Shown: piece by piece, positions 22,801 to 32,066 of the stretch
Layout: every line of letters starts with the position of its first letter
How positions within the stretch are numbered: position 1 is the stretch's first letter
Assembly: GCA_938004315.1 (NCBI GenBank)
Contig: CALKWG010000158.1
Span: 1 to 38,682, forward strand
Length of the DNA stretch: 38,682 bases
Reading direction: 5' to 3'
Origin: an uncultured Spirochaetaceae bacterium
GTDB taxonomy: Bacteria; Spirochaetota; Spirochaetia; Treponematales; UBA12059
The notes under the pieces: model-generated
Database searches by the model: none
What the model saw: only the letters and a program-made list of their open reading frames with translations
Told to the model about the DNA's origin: nothing
Position numbers and translations under genes: made by a program

Positions 22801-25683
22801 CTAACGGCCCTCCGGCAGCAGGACGTAGGTGAACTCGCGCTCGGGCTTGAGGAGCTCCGCGGCGAGCGCGGCGAAGCGGGCCGGATCCGAGAGGGCCGGC
22901 CGGCCCCGCTCCCTGGCTAGCAGCTCGAAATCCAGGTCGTTGGCGACCGAACGTAGCAATCCCCTCACCCAGAATTGGTTGGTGCGCGTGGTGCCCAGGA
23001 CCTCGCGCTGGGCGTTGGCCCGCACCTGTTGGGCGTACATCGGGTTCATGAGCCCCGCCGCCAAGGCCGCGACCTCCGATCTAACCTCGCTTATGAGCTC
23101 CTCCACGCGCTCGGGGTCGCAGTCGAACGAGACGACGAGCAGAGCCTGCTCGACCGGGGAGCGCGCCAGCACGCTCGCGGTCGAGGTAACGTAGGTCGCC
23201 CCGAGATCCTCCCTGATCGCGTCGAGGAGCCGGTTGTTGAGGGCGTGCGCCATGAGCGACAGGGTCTGCTCACGTTCCCAGCTCCAAGCCGCCGGCCCGC
23301 CCCACACCATGCGTACGCTCGCCCGACGCTCCTTGGATAGCGGGTAATCGCGCCTGGACGGGCCGTCGCCGCGCACGGTGAAGGGCTCGATCCATGCCGA
23401 AGGCGAGGGCTCGCCGGCGGCGACGGCGCCTAGGTAGCGGGCGGCCAAGGCCTTGGCCTCGGCCAGCTTGAAGTCGCCCACGAGGACGTAGGTAAAGTCG
23501 GAAGCCGCGCCCAAGGCCGATACGGCCAGGGATCGGACGGCCGCGAAGTCGAGCGCGCGGACGGAGGCCGCGTCCAGGGGGCGCGTGCGCGGCCTATCGC
23601 CGTAGAGATGCCCGGTCCAGGCGGTCTCGAAACGGTATGACGGGTCCTGCGCGTACGGGCCGATCTGCGCCGCCAAGCGATCGCGCGCCTGCCTGAAGCC
23701 GGCCTCGTCCGATCCGGGCTCCATGCTGTTGAGGTATACGAGGCGTAGGAGCGTTCGCAGGTCTTGGCTGGCCGCGCGGCCGGAGAAGCTCTCGGAATTC
23801 TCGCCTATGGACCACGCGAGGGACACGTTCGCTATGGCCGTCACCTCCTGCACGCGGACGGCGTCCATATCGCCGAGGCCGGCCGCGCCTAAGAGCGATG
23901 GGGCGAAGAGGGCGGCGAGGTAGTCGCCTTCCGGCATGGCGGCGAAGCCGCCGCGGGACCAGGCGGCGAATTGCACGGCGTCCTTGTCGTAGTCGGTAGG
24001 CTTCAGGAGCACCCGCGCGCCGTTGGACAGGACGAGCGAGGTGACGCCGCCGCCCTCCTGGCGCTCGGATACGATGGCGCCGCCCTCGGGCTCGCCGTCG
24101 AAGAGCCCGACGCCGGCCGAGGCCGGGGCTTCGAGCGCGGCCGGCTTAGCTGCCCGCGCGGCCTCGAGGGCCGCCTCGAAGCGGGCGCGGTCTATGCCGC
24201 CGTCCGGGGCGGGCGCCTTGGCGCGGACCGCGACGAAGCCCTCGTCGTCCGCCAGGATGGCTCGGGCCGCCTCGTGCAGGTCGGCCAGGGTCAGCGCGTC
24301 CAGGGCGTCGCGTATGTACACGCGCTCGTTGGTCACGCCGGGCACCGGTTCGTCGTACATGAAATTGCGGACGTACTCCTCGGCGAAGCTCATGCTCTTC
24401 AAGTCCTCGTCCTCGACGTCCAGGGTGCTCACCCAGCGGCGCCAGAAGTCGACGACGCGACGGAATTCGCTGTCGGTGAAGCCGTGAAGGCGCAGGCGCT
24501 CCACCTCGATAGCCAAGTCGTTGAAGGCGGCGAGCTCGGAGCCCGGCTCCGCGCTCAGGAAGAAGGCGTAGAGCCGCGTGCGGCCGTAGAAGTAGTCGTC
24601 GTCGAAATAAGCCTCCGACCAGGCGCGCCCTCCGCGGCGGCTTAAGTCCGAGAGCCTGAGCTTGATGGCCTCGACCGCGATGCGCTTCTTGAGCCAATCG
24701 ACGTAATCGCCTATCGTGCTCTCGTCCTTGAGCGGTACGAGCTTCTGGTAACTGATGGTGGACGGCTCGAAGTCGGCGTTATAGCTCGCGACGAGCTTCA
24801 GGTCGTAGGCGGGGCGGACGGGGAAGAAGGGCCGCTCGCGTACGAGGCCGTCCTGGTTCGGGAAGGAGAATTCGCGCTCGATCGCCTCGGCGACGCGGGC
24901 GGGCTTAAGGTCGCCCACGACCATGACGGCCATGCGGTCGGCGCGGTAGCTACGCTCGTAGAAGGCGCGCAGCCGCTCGGCCGTGGCGCCGCGCACCGAT
25001 TCCTCCGTGCCTATGGGCTCGCGACGCGCCTGGCGCGAATCGCCTAAAAGCCCCAGGAGCTCTTCGCGCCTCGCCCGCTCGGCCGGGCCGCGCCCGAGGC
25101 GCATCTCCTCGATGATGACGCCCTTCTCCTTCTCCACCTCGACGGGGTCGAAGCTGATCGCGGTCGCCCATTCGCGCAGCACCTTAAGGCCGGTCTCGAA
25201 GAACTCAGGCTTATCCGTCGGCATCTCGAGCATATAGACCGTGTGCTCGATGGCCGTGTAGGCGTTGATCTCCGCGCCGAATTCCATGCCGATGCTACGC
25301 AGGTAGCGTACGAGCTCGTTCTCCGGGAAGCTCACGGTGCCGTTGAAGGCCATGTGCTCGACGAAATGGGCGTAGCCCAGCTCGTCGTCCCCCTCGACGG
25401 AGGAGCCGCCGGCTACGACGAGGAACATCGTGATGCGGCCGCCGGGGTTGCCGTTGGCGCGGACGTAATACGTTAGGCCGTTATCCAGGGTCTTCTTGAC
25501 GAGCTCCGGCGCCAGCGGCAGGGGGTCGTCGAGCGTATAGGAGCCGAAGCCGCGGAGCGGCGAGCCGGGCGCCCTGGGGGCGGAGCGGGCGGCCGGGGAG
25601 GCGGCGCAGGAGGCTATAAGGGCGGCGAGGGCGACGAAGGCGGCGCCGACGAAGTAGTTTTTCCTAGACGAGGCTGGGCGCAT
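22801..25683 (-). CDS. M16-family (pitrilysin/insulinase) zinc protease lipoprotein
   Basis: Single-chain, two-half M16 metallopeptidase of 960 residues, which degrades peptides in a closed chamber. Lipobox IASC (Cys26) anchors it outside the cytoplasm. The first half has the inverted zinc motif HFVEH (106-110) followed by the distal ligand region KGVIIEEMRLG (Glu192/193), as in active M16 enzymes. The second half (from about 500) has the same fold without the zinc site, as expected. Bacterial relatives process exported or signal-derived peptides. The start has AAGGAG six bases upstream. Its leader carries the palindrome cluster 25703-25828, and its 3' end shares a terminator with the response regulator. 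Confidence 0.9.
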   Translation of the reverse strand: MRPASSRKNYFVGAAFVALAALIASCAASPAARSAPRAPGSPLRGFGSYTLDDPLPLAPELVKKTLDNGLTYYVRANGNPGGRITMFLVVAGGSSVEGDDELGYAHFVEHMAFNGTVSFPENELVRYLRSIGMEFGAEINAYTAIEHTVYMLEMPTDKPEFFETGLKVLREWATAISFDPVEVEKEKGVIIEEMRLGRGPAERARREELLGLLGDSRQARREPIGTEESVRGATAERLRAFYERSYRADRMAVMVVGDLKPARVAEAIEREFSFPNQDGLVRERPFFPVRPAYDLKLVASYNADFEPSTISYQKLVPLKDESTIGDYVDWLKKRIAVEAIKLRLSDLSRRGGRAWSEAYFDDDYFYGRTRLYAFFLSAEPGSELAAFNDLAIEVERLRLHGFTDSEFRRVVDFWRRWVSTLDVEDEDLKSMSFAEEYVRNFMYDEPVPGVTNERVYIRDALDALTLADLHEAARAILADDEGFVAVRAKAPAPDGGIDRARFEAALEAARAAKPAALEAPASAGVGLFDGEPEGGAIVSERQEGGGVTSLVLSNGARVLLKPTDYDKDAVQFAAWSRGGFAAMPEGDYLAALFAPSLLGAAGLGDMDAVRVQEVTAIANVSLAWSIGENSESFSGRAASQDLRTLLRLVYLNSMEPGSDEAGFRQARDRLAAQIGPYAQDPSYRFETAWTGHLYGDRPRTRPLDAASVRALDFAAVRSLAVSALGAASDFTYVLVGDFKLAEAKALAARYLGAVAAGEPSPSAWIEPFTVRGDGPSRRDYPLSKERRASVRMVWGGPAAWSWEREQTLSLMAHALNNRLLDAIREDLGATYVTSTASVLARSPVEQALLVVSFDCDPERVEELISEVRSEVAALAAGLMNPMYAQQVRANAQREVLGTTRTNQFWVRGLLRSVANDLDFELLARERGRPALSDPARFAALAAELLKPEREFTYVLLPEGR

Positions 25684-25702
25684 GGTATCTCCTTGGCTGT
25701 TG

Positions 25703-25828
25703 AGCCAATTTCAAAAGTCGGTTACTTTTGAAATTGGCTTTGCGATTGCTTGCGTTTGCGACGCAAACGCTGCGCCAAATCGCAGTTTTAAGGTAGCTCT
25801 TTCAAAACTCACTGAGTTTTGAAAGAGC
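25703..25828. repeat. Cluster of three AT-rich palindromes, MITE- or REP-like
   Basis: Hairpin 1: perfect 16-base arms 25703-25718 and 25724-25739 with loop CGGTT. Hairpin 2: TGCGATT/AATCGCA (25741-25747, 25778-25784) enclosing GCGTTTG/CAAACGC. Hairpin 3: 16-base arms 25796-25811 and 25813-25828. Hairpins 1 and 3 share the core TTTCAAAA, so the outer ends of the 126-base block resemble imperfect terminal inverted repeats. Its composition is far more AT-rich than the surrounding genome. It lies in the predicted leader of the M16 gene, after the ygiQ stop. Confidence 0.8.
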
Positions 25829-25843
25829 CTCTGTTCTTCATCG

Positions 25844-25873
25844 AATATATAGCAAAGCCGTCCGCCCGGCCAA
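25844..25873 (-). promoter_or_regulatory. Possible promoter of the M16 protease gene
   Basis: Reverse strand: -35 TTGGCC (25868-25873) and -10 TATATT (25844-25849, 18-base spacer) or TATATA (25846-25851, 16). Transcription would begin near 25838, giving a leader of about 155 bases that carries all three palindromes. Confidence 0.4.
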
Positions 25874-25881
25874 CGTTACGC

Positions 25882-27771
25882 TCAGCGAACTAGGCAGCGG
25901 GGGCCGGGGCCGATCAGCTCGCCCCTGCCGGCGAGCCGTAGCGCTTCTTTTACCAGGGCGCGGTTCTCCGCTTTGTCGAACTGCAGGAGCGCCCGTTGCA
26001 TGGCGCGCTCCTTGGCGCCCTTGGCGACGTGGACGGCGCGGCCAGAGAGCGGGTCGAAGCCGCAATGATACATCGCCGTCGCCAGGGTACCCGGGGTAGG
26101 GTAGAAATCCTGCACCTGATTGGGCACGAAGCCAGAATCGCGCAGGTACTCGGCCAGCTCGATCGCGTCAGCCAGGGTCGCGCCCGGATGGGAGGCGATG
26201 AAATAGGGCACCAGGTACTGCTTTAGGCCCAGCCGCTCGTTCTCCCTCGCCCAGGCGGCGGCGAAGCGCTCGTAGACGCGGCGCGGGGGCTTCCCCATGA
26301 GCGCGAGGACTCGCTCCGAGACGTGCTCCGGCGCCACCTTCAACTGGCCCGACACATGGTGGGCGGCTAGCTCGCGCAGGAACTCCGCGCCGTCCGGAGC
26401 GGCCATGAGGTAGTCGAAGCGCAGGCCCGAGCGTACGAATACCTTCTTGACGCCCGGGAGCTTACGGAGCCGCCGTAAGAGGGCCAGGTACTCGGCGTGG
26501 CTCGGCTCCAGGGCCGGACAGGGCTCGGGCGCCAGGCAACGGCGATCCGTGCAGGCCGAGCCGCCGGCTTGCTTGCGGCAGGCCGGCCCCCGGAAATTGG
26601 CCGTGGGGCCGCCCACGTCGTGGATATAGCCCTTAAAGTCCCTCCGACGCGTGAGGAGCTCGGCCTCATCGGCGATAGAATCGGTGGATCGGCTCGTGAC
26701 GATGCGGCCTTGGTGGAAGGCCAGCGCGCAGAAGGCGCAGGCGCCGTAGCATCCGCGGCTCGAGCTCAAGGAGAACTTCACCTCGTCGAAGGCCGGAACG
26801 CCGCCGGCCGCGTCGTAGACCGGGTGCCAGGCGCGCATGAAGGGTAGGCCGTAAGCCGCGTCGAGCTCCGCTCGGGTCGCCGGCGACTGGGGCGGCTCCT
26901 GTACGGCCCATTGGCCCGCGGCCTCCTCCGCCAACGGCCGCCCCGTCCCCGGATCGGCTTCGCGGTACTGCGTCGCGAAGCTCCGCCCGAAGGCTTCTTT
27001 GTCGCGGGCGGCCTCCTCGTGGGGCGGCAGGCGCAGGGCGCCCTCCGGCAGCTCCGCCTCCTTGGACGTGCGCCAAACCGAGCCCCGTATGCCGCGAAGG
27101 GCCCTCGCCGCTGAAGCGGCGGCCGCCGAATCTGCGGCCGCGCCGGCTTCGGCGCGCCAGGCTTTGAGCCTCGCGGCCGCCTCGAGGATCGAGCGCTCGG
27201 CCATGCCGTAGAGCACGAGGTCGAGCTTGGCGTCCAGGATGATGGGCTTGCGAACGGTATCCGAAAGGTAGTCGTAGTGCGAAAGGCGCCTGAGCGAGGC
27301 CTCGAGGCCGCCGGCTATGACCGGCACGCCCTTATAGGCCTCGCGGCATTTGGCGGCATAGGCTATGACGGCGCGGTCGGGGCGGGCGTTCGCGTCCCGA
27401 TCGTTGACGCGATACGCCTTGATCGTACCGTCGGCGCGGCGACAGAGCCTGGGGTCGCCGCCGGGGGCGTACTCGTCCTTGGAGCGCGGTTTCTTGTTAG
27501 CCGTGTACTTGGCCACCATGGAGTCTAGGGCTCCGGCGGTCACGAGGAAGGCCAGGCGCGGCCGGCCGAGGGCGCGAAAGGCTTTGACCTCGCCGGGATC
27601 GGGGCGGGCGACGACGCCGACGGCGTAGCCCGCGGCCTCGAGGACGCGGCCGACGAGCGCCGCGCCGAAGGACGGGTGGTCCACGTAGGCGTCTGCGCTC
27701 ACGATGACGAAGTCGAGCTTCGTAATACCGCGCGCCTCGAGCTCGGCGCGCGTCGTAGGCAGGAAGGGCAT
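25882..27771 (-). CDS. ygiQ: YgiQ-family radical SAM protein
   Basis: Uncharacterised radical SAM enzyme (UPF0313). The cluster-binding motif is RGCYGACAFCAL (C-x3-C-x2-C), preceded by the family N-terminus LDFVIVSADAYVDHPSFGAALVGRVLE and AGGLEASLRRLSHYDYLSDTVR. A Cys-rich insert (CRKQAGGSACTDRRCLAPEPC) may bind a second cluster. The DUF3362-like tail ends near 25882. I start the gene at ATG 27771 (MPFLPTTRAEL), which aligns with E. coli YgiQ from PFLPMSREEM; a longer frame back to 27843 crosses the promoter. A -10 box lies six bases before this ATG with no ribosome site. The reaction catalysed is unknown; the family call is strong. Confidence 0.92.
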   Translation of the reverse strand: MPFLPTTRAELEARGITKLDFVIVSADAYVDHPSFGAALVGRVLEAAGYAVGVVARPDPGEVKAFRALGRPRLAFLVTAGALDSMVAKYTANKKPRSKDEYAPGGDPRLCRRADGTIKAYRVNDRDANARPDRAVIAYAAKCREAYKGVPVIAGGLEASLRRLSHYDYLSDTVRKPIILDAKLDLVLYGMAERSILEAAARLKAWRAEAGAAADSAAAASAARALRGIRGSVWRTSKEAELPEGALRLPPHEEAARDKEAFGRSFATQYREADPGTGRPLAEEAAGQWAVQEPPQSPATRAELDAAYGLPFMRAWHPVYDAAGGVPAFDEVKFSLSSSRGCYGACAFCALAFHQGRIVTSRSTDSIADEAELLTRRRDFKGYIHDVGGPTANFRGPACRKQAGGSACTDRRCLAPEPCPALEPSHAEYLALLRRLRKLPGVKKVFVRSGLRFDYLMAAPDGAEFLRELAAHHVSGQLKVAPEHVSERVLALMGKPPRRVYERFAAAWARENERLGLKQYLVPYFIASHPGATLADAIELAEYLRDSGFVPNQVQDFYPTPGTLATAMYHCGFDPLSGRAVHVAKGAKERAMQRALLQFDKAENRALVKEALRLAGRGELIGPGPRCLVR

Positions 27772-27807
27772 GGCCCGAGTATAGCCGCGGCGAGCGGGAT
27801 GCGCCCA
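27772..27807 (-). promoter_or_regulatory. -10 box of ygiQ, leaderless type
   Basis: Reverse strand TATACT (27778-27783) lies six bases before the ATG at 27771. The -35 region is weak (TGGGCG at 27802-27807). The position predicts transcription starting at the start codon itself. Confidence 0.5.
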
Positions 27808-27870
27808 GGGGGCGGCGGCCCGCCCGGCGACCGGCCGCCCCAAGGCGCGTCGGCCGCGGTCCCGTTCGAG

Positions 27871-29553
27871 CTATACTTCTATCGCCGCCAGCCGCCTGGC
27901 CGCGTAGCGCGGGTAGGGTAGGAGGAGCGCGACGAAGGCCGCCGCCGGGACGAGCCCGAACCACAGCGCGAAGGCCCCCGTGCTCATGCCCGTGGTGAAG
28001 GCTAGGTAGCCGCCGCCGCCGGCCAGGCCCATGGCGCCGAAGATGGCGATTACGGCGTTGGGGTTCTGCTTCATGGCGGCGATGGGATTGTCCCAACGCA
28101 GCCGCGGATTGGCCGTGTCGAGCCAGAGGCCCCCGAGGTTGAGCAAGGCGCCCATCGCCAGGGCCGCTCCGAAGGCCGCCGCTATATCGCCCAGGCCCAG
28201 GCGTAGGGCGTAGGCCACGAGCCCCACCCCCATGGCCGAGCCGAAGGCGGCGAACGCCAGGCCGTGGACCAGCTTCGCCAGCATATAGCGGCCGGCCGAT
28301 ATCGGTAGGCTCTTTAGGTAGGGTAGGGCTTTGGCGTCGCGCGACAGCGAGGTACAGGTGATGCTCGTCGCCGAGCCGAGGAACACGCCCGAGAGCGCCG
28401 CGACGATGGCGCCGGCGCCGCCCTGCATCATCGCCAGGAGGCCGGCCATGTCCGGATCGCCTAGGAAGGCGTCGCGCTGAACCACGACCATGATGCCCAG
28501 GATGACCGGCATGAGGACGATGATGAACGGGCCGTTCAGCATGTACATAGGCTCGCGGTTCATCATGCGTAGCTCGCGCGCCACGAGGCTCAGGAAGGCC
28601 GGCCTCTTCACGAGCTTGGCGCGTAGGAATGCGTCCGCGCCGGCGCCGAGCTTCTTGATGTGGGACTCGTTGAAGCCCACGAGGCTCTTGGCGTAGCGGC
28701 CGGAGAGGCCCAGGATGACCAGGGCCGGCCCGGCTACGCAGACGGCGGCCAGGCCCAGGAGCGACAACACCGCGTCCCAGCTCGCCGGCGCCGATAAGGC
28801 GCGCCAGGTAAGGTAGGCCGGCGGGTAGGACCGGCCGAGCTTGGTAAGGAGCGCGTCCGGCCCGGCCATGTTCGCCGCTATCCACGCCGGGTCCTGCAGG
28901 CGGCCGAGCATGGTCTGGTAGTAGATATTGAAGCCCAGGGCCATGACGAGGCCGATGACGCCGCCTATGAGCAGGATGGCCTGCTTGTTCTTGAGGAAGC
29001 GGGCGAAGCCCATGAGCGGTATCTGGATAAGGTATGAGATGGCTAAGGCCGGCAGCGGTAAAAGCAGGGCCGCCTTAAACCCCCAGATATAAAAGAGCGG
29101 GTGCGGCGCTTCCTTGATGCCGAAGATAACCAGGGCCGTGGCTACGAAGAAGACCGAGATCGCCGCCTCGGATAGGTAGATGGCCGCGAACTTCGCGGCG
29201 AAGAGTTCCCGCGGCTTGATCGGCATGGCCAGGAACTGCAGCTCCATGTCGTTCATGAAATAGGTAGAGAGCGCGGTGAGGAAGCCGATGGCCAGGGTCA
29301 GGACGGTCGCTATGACGGCGACGTTGAGGAGCACGATGCCCTGCAGCCCGAGCGGCGCCAACGCCTCGTAGGTGGCCATGTTGCTCGCTCCGAAGATGAA
29401 GCCCATCTGGCCGACGACGAGCAGGACGAGAAGCCCGATGCCGAGCGTCTTGAGCGCCGTCTTGGGGTCGAACTTCGCCCCCTTGGCGGCCTTGGCCGGC
29501 AGGTTATAGAAGCTTTTTAGGTAGAGCCCGGTCAGGCTCAGGAAGACCTTCAT
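27871..29553 (-). CDS. ABC-2-type transporter permease
   Basis: Integral membrane subunit of 560 residues with about 12 hydrophobic helices in two similar halves (roughly 30-280 and 340-555), separated by a charged loop (KRPAFLSLVARELRMMNREPMYMLNGP). The first half starts with a cytoplasmic segment followed by LGIGLLVLLVVGQMGFIFG. This architecture fits ABC exporters with a fused or long permease. Its ATG overlaps the stop of the ATPase gene (ATGA, 29550-29553), so both subunits are made together. The cargo is unknown; drug, lipid or antimicrobial-peptide export are typical for the family. Confidence 0.82.
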   Translation of the reverse strand: MKVFLSLTGLYLKSFYNLPAKAAKGAKFDPKTALKTLGIGLLVLLVVGQMGFIFGASNMATYEALAPLGLQGIVLLNVAVIATVLTLAIGFLTALSTYFMNDMELQFLAMPIKPRELFAAKFAAIYLSEAAISVFFVATALVIFGIKEAPHPLFYIWGFKAALLLPLPALAISYLIQIPLMGFARFLKNKQAILLIGGVIGLVMALGFNIYYQTMLGRLQDPAWIAANMAGPDALLTKLGRSYPPAYLTWRALSAPASWDAVLSLLGLAAVCVAGPALVILGLSGRYAKSLVGFNESHIKKLGAGADAFLRAKLVKRPAFLSLVARELRMMNREPMYMLNGPFIIVLMPVILGIMVVVQRDAFLGDPDMAGLLAMMQGGAGAIVAALSGVFLGSATSITCTSLSRDAKALPYLKSLPISAGRYMLAKLVHGLAFAAFGSAMGVGLVAYALRLGLGDIAAAFGAALAMGALLNLGGLWLDTANPRLRWDNPIAAMKQNPNAVIAIFGAMGLAGGGGYLAFTTGMSTGAFALWFGLVPAAAFVALLLPYPRYAARRLAAIEV

Positions 29554-30293
29554 GCCTGGGCCCCCTCCCCTTCGTCCACGAGCTCCAGGAAAAGCTTCTC
29601 CAGGGAGCCGTCGGCGCCGCGCAGGGCCTTGAGCTCCGCCAGGGCGCCGATGAACACGATCTTACCCCGGTTGATGATGGCCAGGCGGTCGCATAGCTTC
29701 TCGGCAACCTCCATGACGTGGGTGCTGAAGAATACCGTCTTGCCGGCGGCGGCGCGCTCGCGCATGAGCTCCTTCAAGTTGAAGGCCGATTTGGGGTCGA
29801 GGCCGACCATGGGCTCGTCCAGGATCCAGTTCGCCGGATCATGGAGGAGGCTCGCGGTCACCAGGAGCTTCTGCTTCATGCCGTGGCTAAAGCTGCCTAT
29901 GCTCGCCGCCAGGGCGTCCTTGATGCCGAAGAGTCCGGCGTAACGGGCCGTCCTCTCCCGCCTGTCGGCGTCGCCGACGCCGTAGATATCGGCGACGAAG
30001 TTGAGGTACTCGGCGGCCTTGAGGCGGGCGAATAGCTCGGGGTTGTCGGTGACGTAGCCGATGCGCCTCTTGGCCGCTATGGGCTCGGCCGTCAAGTCGA
30101 CGCCGTCGATGCGCACCGAGCCCTCGTCGGCCTTGAGCACGCCCGTCAGGGCCTTGATGGTCGTGGTCTTGCCCGCGCCGTTGGGCCCCAGGAAGCCGAA
30201 GATCTCCCCGTCCTTAACGGTGACGGACAGGCCGTCCACCGCCTTGACCGCGCTCTTGGCGTAGGTCTTGGAAATACCGCTCAGCTCGATCAT
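29550..30293 (-). CDS. ABC transporter ATP-binding protein
   Basis: Cytoplasmic ATPase powering the adjacent permease. Motifs by residue: Walker A GPNGAGKT (36-43), Q-loop region VTDNPELF, signature FSHGMKQK (135-142), Walker B WILDEP with catalytic Glu160, D-loop GLDP and switch His192 (STHVMEV). The signature differs from the usual LSGGQ but is common in the CcmA/exporter (ABC-2) subfamily. 247 residues is standard. AAGGAG six bases upstream sets the ATG. No clear promoter is visible in the 137 bases before it, where I see only a lone TTGACC and TATCAT too far apart to act together. Confidence 0.92.
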   Translation of the reverse strand: MIELSGISKTYAKSAVKAVDGLSVTVKDGEIFGFLGPNGAGKTTTIKALTGVLKADEGSVRIDGVDLTAEPIAAKRRIGYVTDNPELFARLKAAEYLNFVADIYGVGDADRRERTARYAGLFGIKDALAASIGSFSHGMKQKLLVTASLLHDPANWILDEPMVGLDPKSAFNLKELMRERAAAGKTVFFSTHVMEVAEKLCDRLAIINRGKIVFIGALAELKALRGADGSLEKLFLELVDEGEGAQA

Positions 30294-30430
30294 GTTCTAC
30301 TCCTTCGTAGAGGGAGGCCGGCGGGGTAGGCGGCATACGCCCCTCCTCCCCGTCGCGTCGTGAGCCATGATACGGCGCCGCGAAGGGATCGCCTAGGGGA
30401 AGTCGGGTCAAAGGGGGTGCGGAAAAACCC

Positions 30431-31369
30431 TTAGCCCGACTTGAGGCCCTCGAGTATAAGATCCACCATGTCGTCGTCGCCGCCGGTTCGGTTTGAAAGG
30501 ACGGTAACGAGCTCGCCGCTCTCGGGCCAATACGCCGAAAAGGCCCCGACGCCCAGGTCGTAGCCGCTGATCGACAGCCTGGCGGGCTCTTTTTTGATCG
30601 TGAGCCCGTAGCCCGTAGCCTGCGCCGGGCCGGCGAAGGCGTCCCACGCCTTGCTCAGGTCCGGGGCGGAGAGGTAGAGCCCTCCGTCGCCGCCGCCGCG
30701 CAACGGCAGCCTATAGGCATTCGTTTCTAACCCGTCGCTTAGGTAGCCCTTGGCCGTATCGCCGGGCAGCGCGTCGAAGCGGTAGAAGCCCGAGCGGGAC
30801 ATGCCCGCCCGCGCCAAGACCTCGCGCTCCAGGTAATCCTGGTAGGGCTCGCCGGCGGCCAGCTCGACGCAGGCGGCCAGGATCACGTAGCCGCCGTTCG
30901 AATAGGATTCCTTCTCGCCGTGCGCGAACTTCGGCGCATAGCCTTGGAACATGGGTAGGTAGTCCAGCGGTGAAAGGAGCTTATAGGGGGCCATGGGCAG
31001 CTCGAAGGCGTCATAATCCTCTATGAGCTCCTCGTCTAGGTAATCGTAACAGCCGGAGCGATGGCCAAGAAGCTCCTCGATCGTCGCCGCGGGATCTATG
31101 TAGCCGGCGAAGAGCGGGGACAGCTCGCCGACTTCGGTATCGAATCGAAGCCGGCCTTGGTCGACGAGGTTGCCGACGGCCAGGGCCGTGAAGAATTTCG
31201 TGGCGCTGGCGCAGCCGAAGGCGGTATCGGGGCCGTTCGGCAAGCCCTCGGCGCGGTCTCGAAGGCCGTAGGACCGATAGAGTTCGCGGCCGCCTTGCCG
31301 TAGTCCCACGGTACCGCTGAAAGCGCTTTGGGCGGCCCAGCGATCGAGTAGCTCGGTATTGATAAGCAT
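30431..31369 (-). CDS. Beta-lactamase-fold serine hydrolase (class C-like)
   Basis: Serine hydrolase related to class C beta-lactamases, D-alanine carboxypeptidases and esterases. Counting from the ATG at 31369 (312 residues), the nucleophile motif is Ser55-A-T-Lys58 (CASATKFF) and the second motif is Tyr156-Ser-Asn158 (SYSNGGY); a HTSG-like third motif is not obvious. There is no signal peptide, so it is probably cytoplasmic, which makes an esterase or amidase role more likely than antibiotic resistance. AAGGAG lies seven bases before the ATG; a longer frame to a TTG at 31447 runs into the terminator region. No neighbour suggests a substrate. Confidence 0.82.
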   Translation of the reverse strand: MLINTELLDRWAAQSAFSGTVGLRQGGRELYRSYGLRDRAEGLPNGPDTAFGCASATKFFTALAVGNLVDQGRLRFDTEVGELSPLFAGYIDPAATIEELLGHRSGCYDYLDEELIEDYDAFELPMAPYKLLSPLDYLPMFQGYAPKFAHGEKESYSNGGYVILAACVELAAGEPYQDYLEREVLARAGMSRSGFYRFDALPGDTAKGYLSDGLETNAYRLPLRGGGDGGLYLSAPDLSKAWDAFAGPAQATGYGLTIKKEPARLSISGYDLGVGAFSAYWPESGELVTVLSNRTGGDDDMVDLILEGLKSG

Positions 31370-31445
31370 ATGTTTCTCCTTAAGGGCATTCATAGCCATC
31401 ATAACGCGACGAGCCGGGGGTGCGGCGGAGAAAGAATCGATATAC

Positions 31446-31500
31446 AAAAAAAGGCCGCCCCCCAGAACCGCGGTCGAGTCCCGCGGCGCCAGGGGCGGCC
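31446..31500 (-). terminator. Rho-independent terminator of the FMN-type lipoprotein gene
   Basis: Reverse strand: GGCCGCCCC (31492-31500) pairs with GGGGCGGCC (31453-31461), with two CCGCGG blocks (31468-31473, 31481-31486) able to pair inside, followed by a run of seven or more U. It is the most classical terminator of the window. Confidence 0.85.
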
Positions 31501-31524
31501 GGCGCGTGCGCGCCGTTCGGCGGC

Positions 31525-32046
31525 TTAGCCGAGCGGGATGACTTCTATAATCTTCATATATAGGGATTTGCGATCCTTGCCGGCGTTCAGGCGCTCGTTC
31601 TCCTCGTCGCCGGGATATTCGAGTATCACCCGCGCGCCGCGGTTGCGGTCGGCCTTGTTCTCCGCCTTGGGGGCATATTCGTAGATCGCTACGACCGCCA
31701 GCTTACGCTCCTTCATATTGATGGCGGTGCGGTTATCCGCCAGGCCGAACATCAGGTACTGGCCGTCGGGGCTAAGGCCGGGGATGACGACGGCGAGATT
31801 AGGAGAGCCGTCCTCGTTGACCGTAGCCACGGTGACCGAGCCGGCATAGGGATAGGCTTTGAGCGCGGCGACGAATGCGTCGCGATCATAGCTCGAGCCG
31901 GCGTAGTAGTACTGGCCGGACGCGGCGCTGATGGAGTCGGCCGAAGGCGAGGGCGTCGCCGGGGCGGGAGCCTGGGTTCGGCATGAGCTCAGAGCCGCCA
32001 TGACGACAAGGATGACGACGACGGCGGGGGTAACGCGCTTCTGCAT
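31525..32046 (-). CDS. PNPOx-like (FMN split-barrel) lipoprotein
   Basis: A 173-residue lipoprotein (lipobox LSSC, Cys22) whose residues ~60-170 resemble the pyridoxamine-phosphate-oxidase split barrel that binds FMN or other flavins: VTVATVNEDGSPNLAVVIPGLSPDGQYLMFGLADNRTAINMKERKLAVVAIYEY. The conserved Asn-x-ARVILEYPG segment and the closing MKIIEVIPLG fit the fold. Being exported, it would act outside the cytoplasm. It is divergent from the FAD lipoprotein gene and the two share overlapping promoters, suggesting a joint flavin-dependent redox role. AAAGGAGG before the ATG is a strong ribosome site. Fold likely, cofactor unproven. Confidence 0.75.
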   Translation of the reverse strand: MQKRVTPAVVVILVVMAALSSCRTQAPAPATPSPSADSISAASGQYYYAGSSYDRDAFVAALKAYPYAGSVTVATVNEDGSPNLAVVIPGLSPDGQYLMFGLADNRTAINMKERKLAVVAIYEYAPKAENKADRNRGARVILEYPGDEENERLNAGKDRKSLYMKIIEVIPLG

Positions 32047-32066
32047 AAGAAGCCTCCTTTAATAAG

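Noticed and set aside
27772..27843. Longer ygiQ start at 27843
   Set aside because: The extra residues are not conserved and cover the -10 box; ATG 27771 aligns with the E. coli family start region.
27497..28885. Reverse frame of 462 codons across ygiQ and the ABC permease
   Set aside because: Crosses a gene boundary and both coding frames; Arg/Gly-rich shadow.
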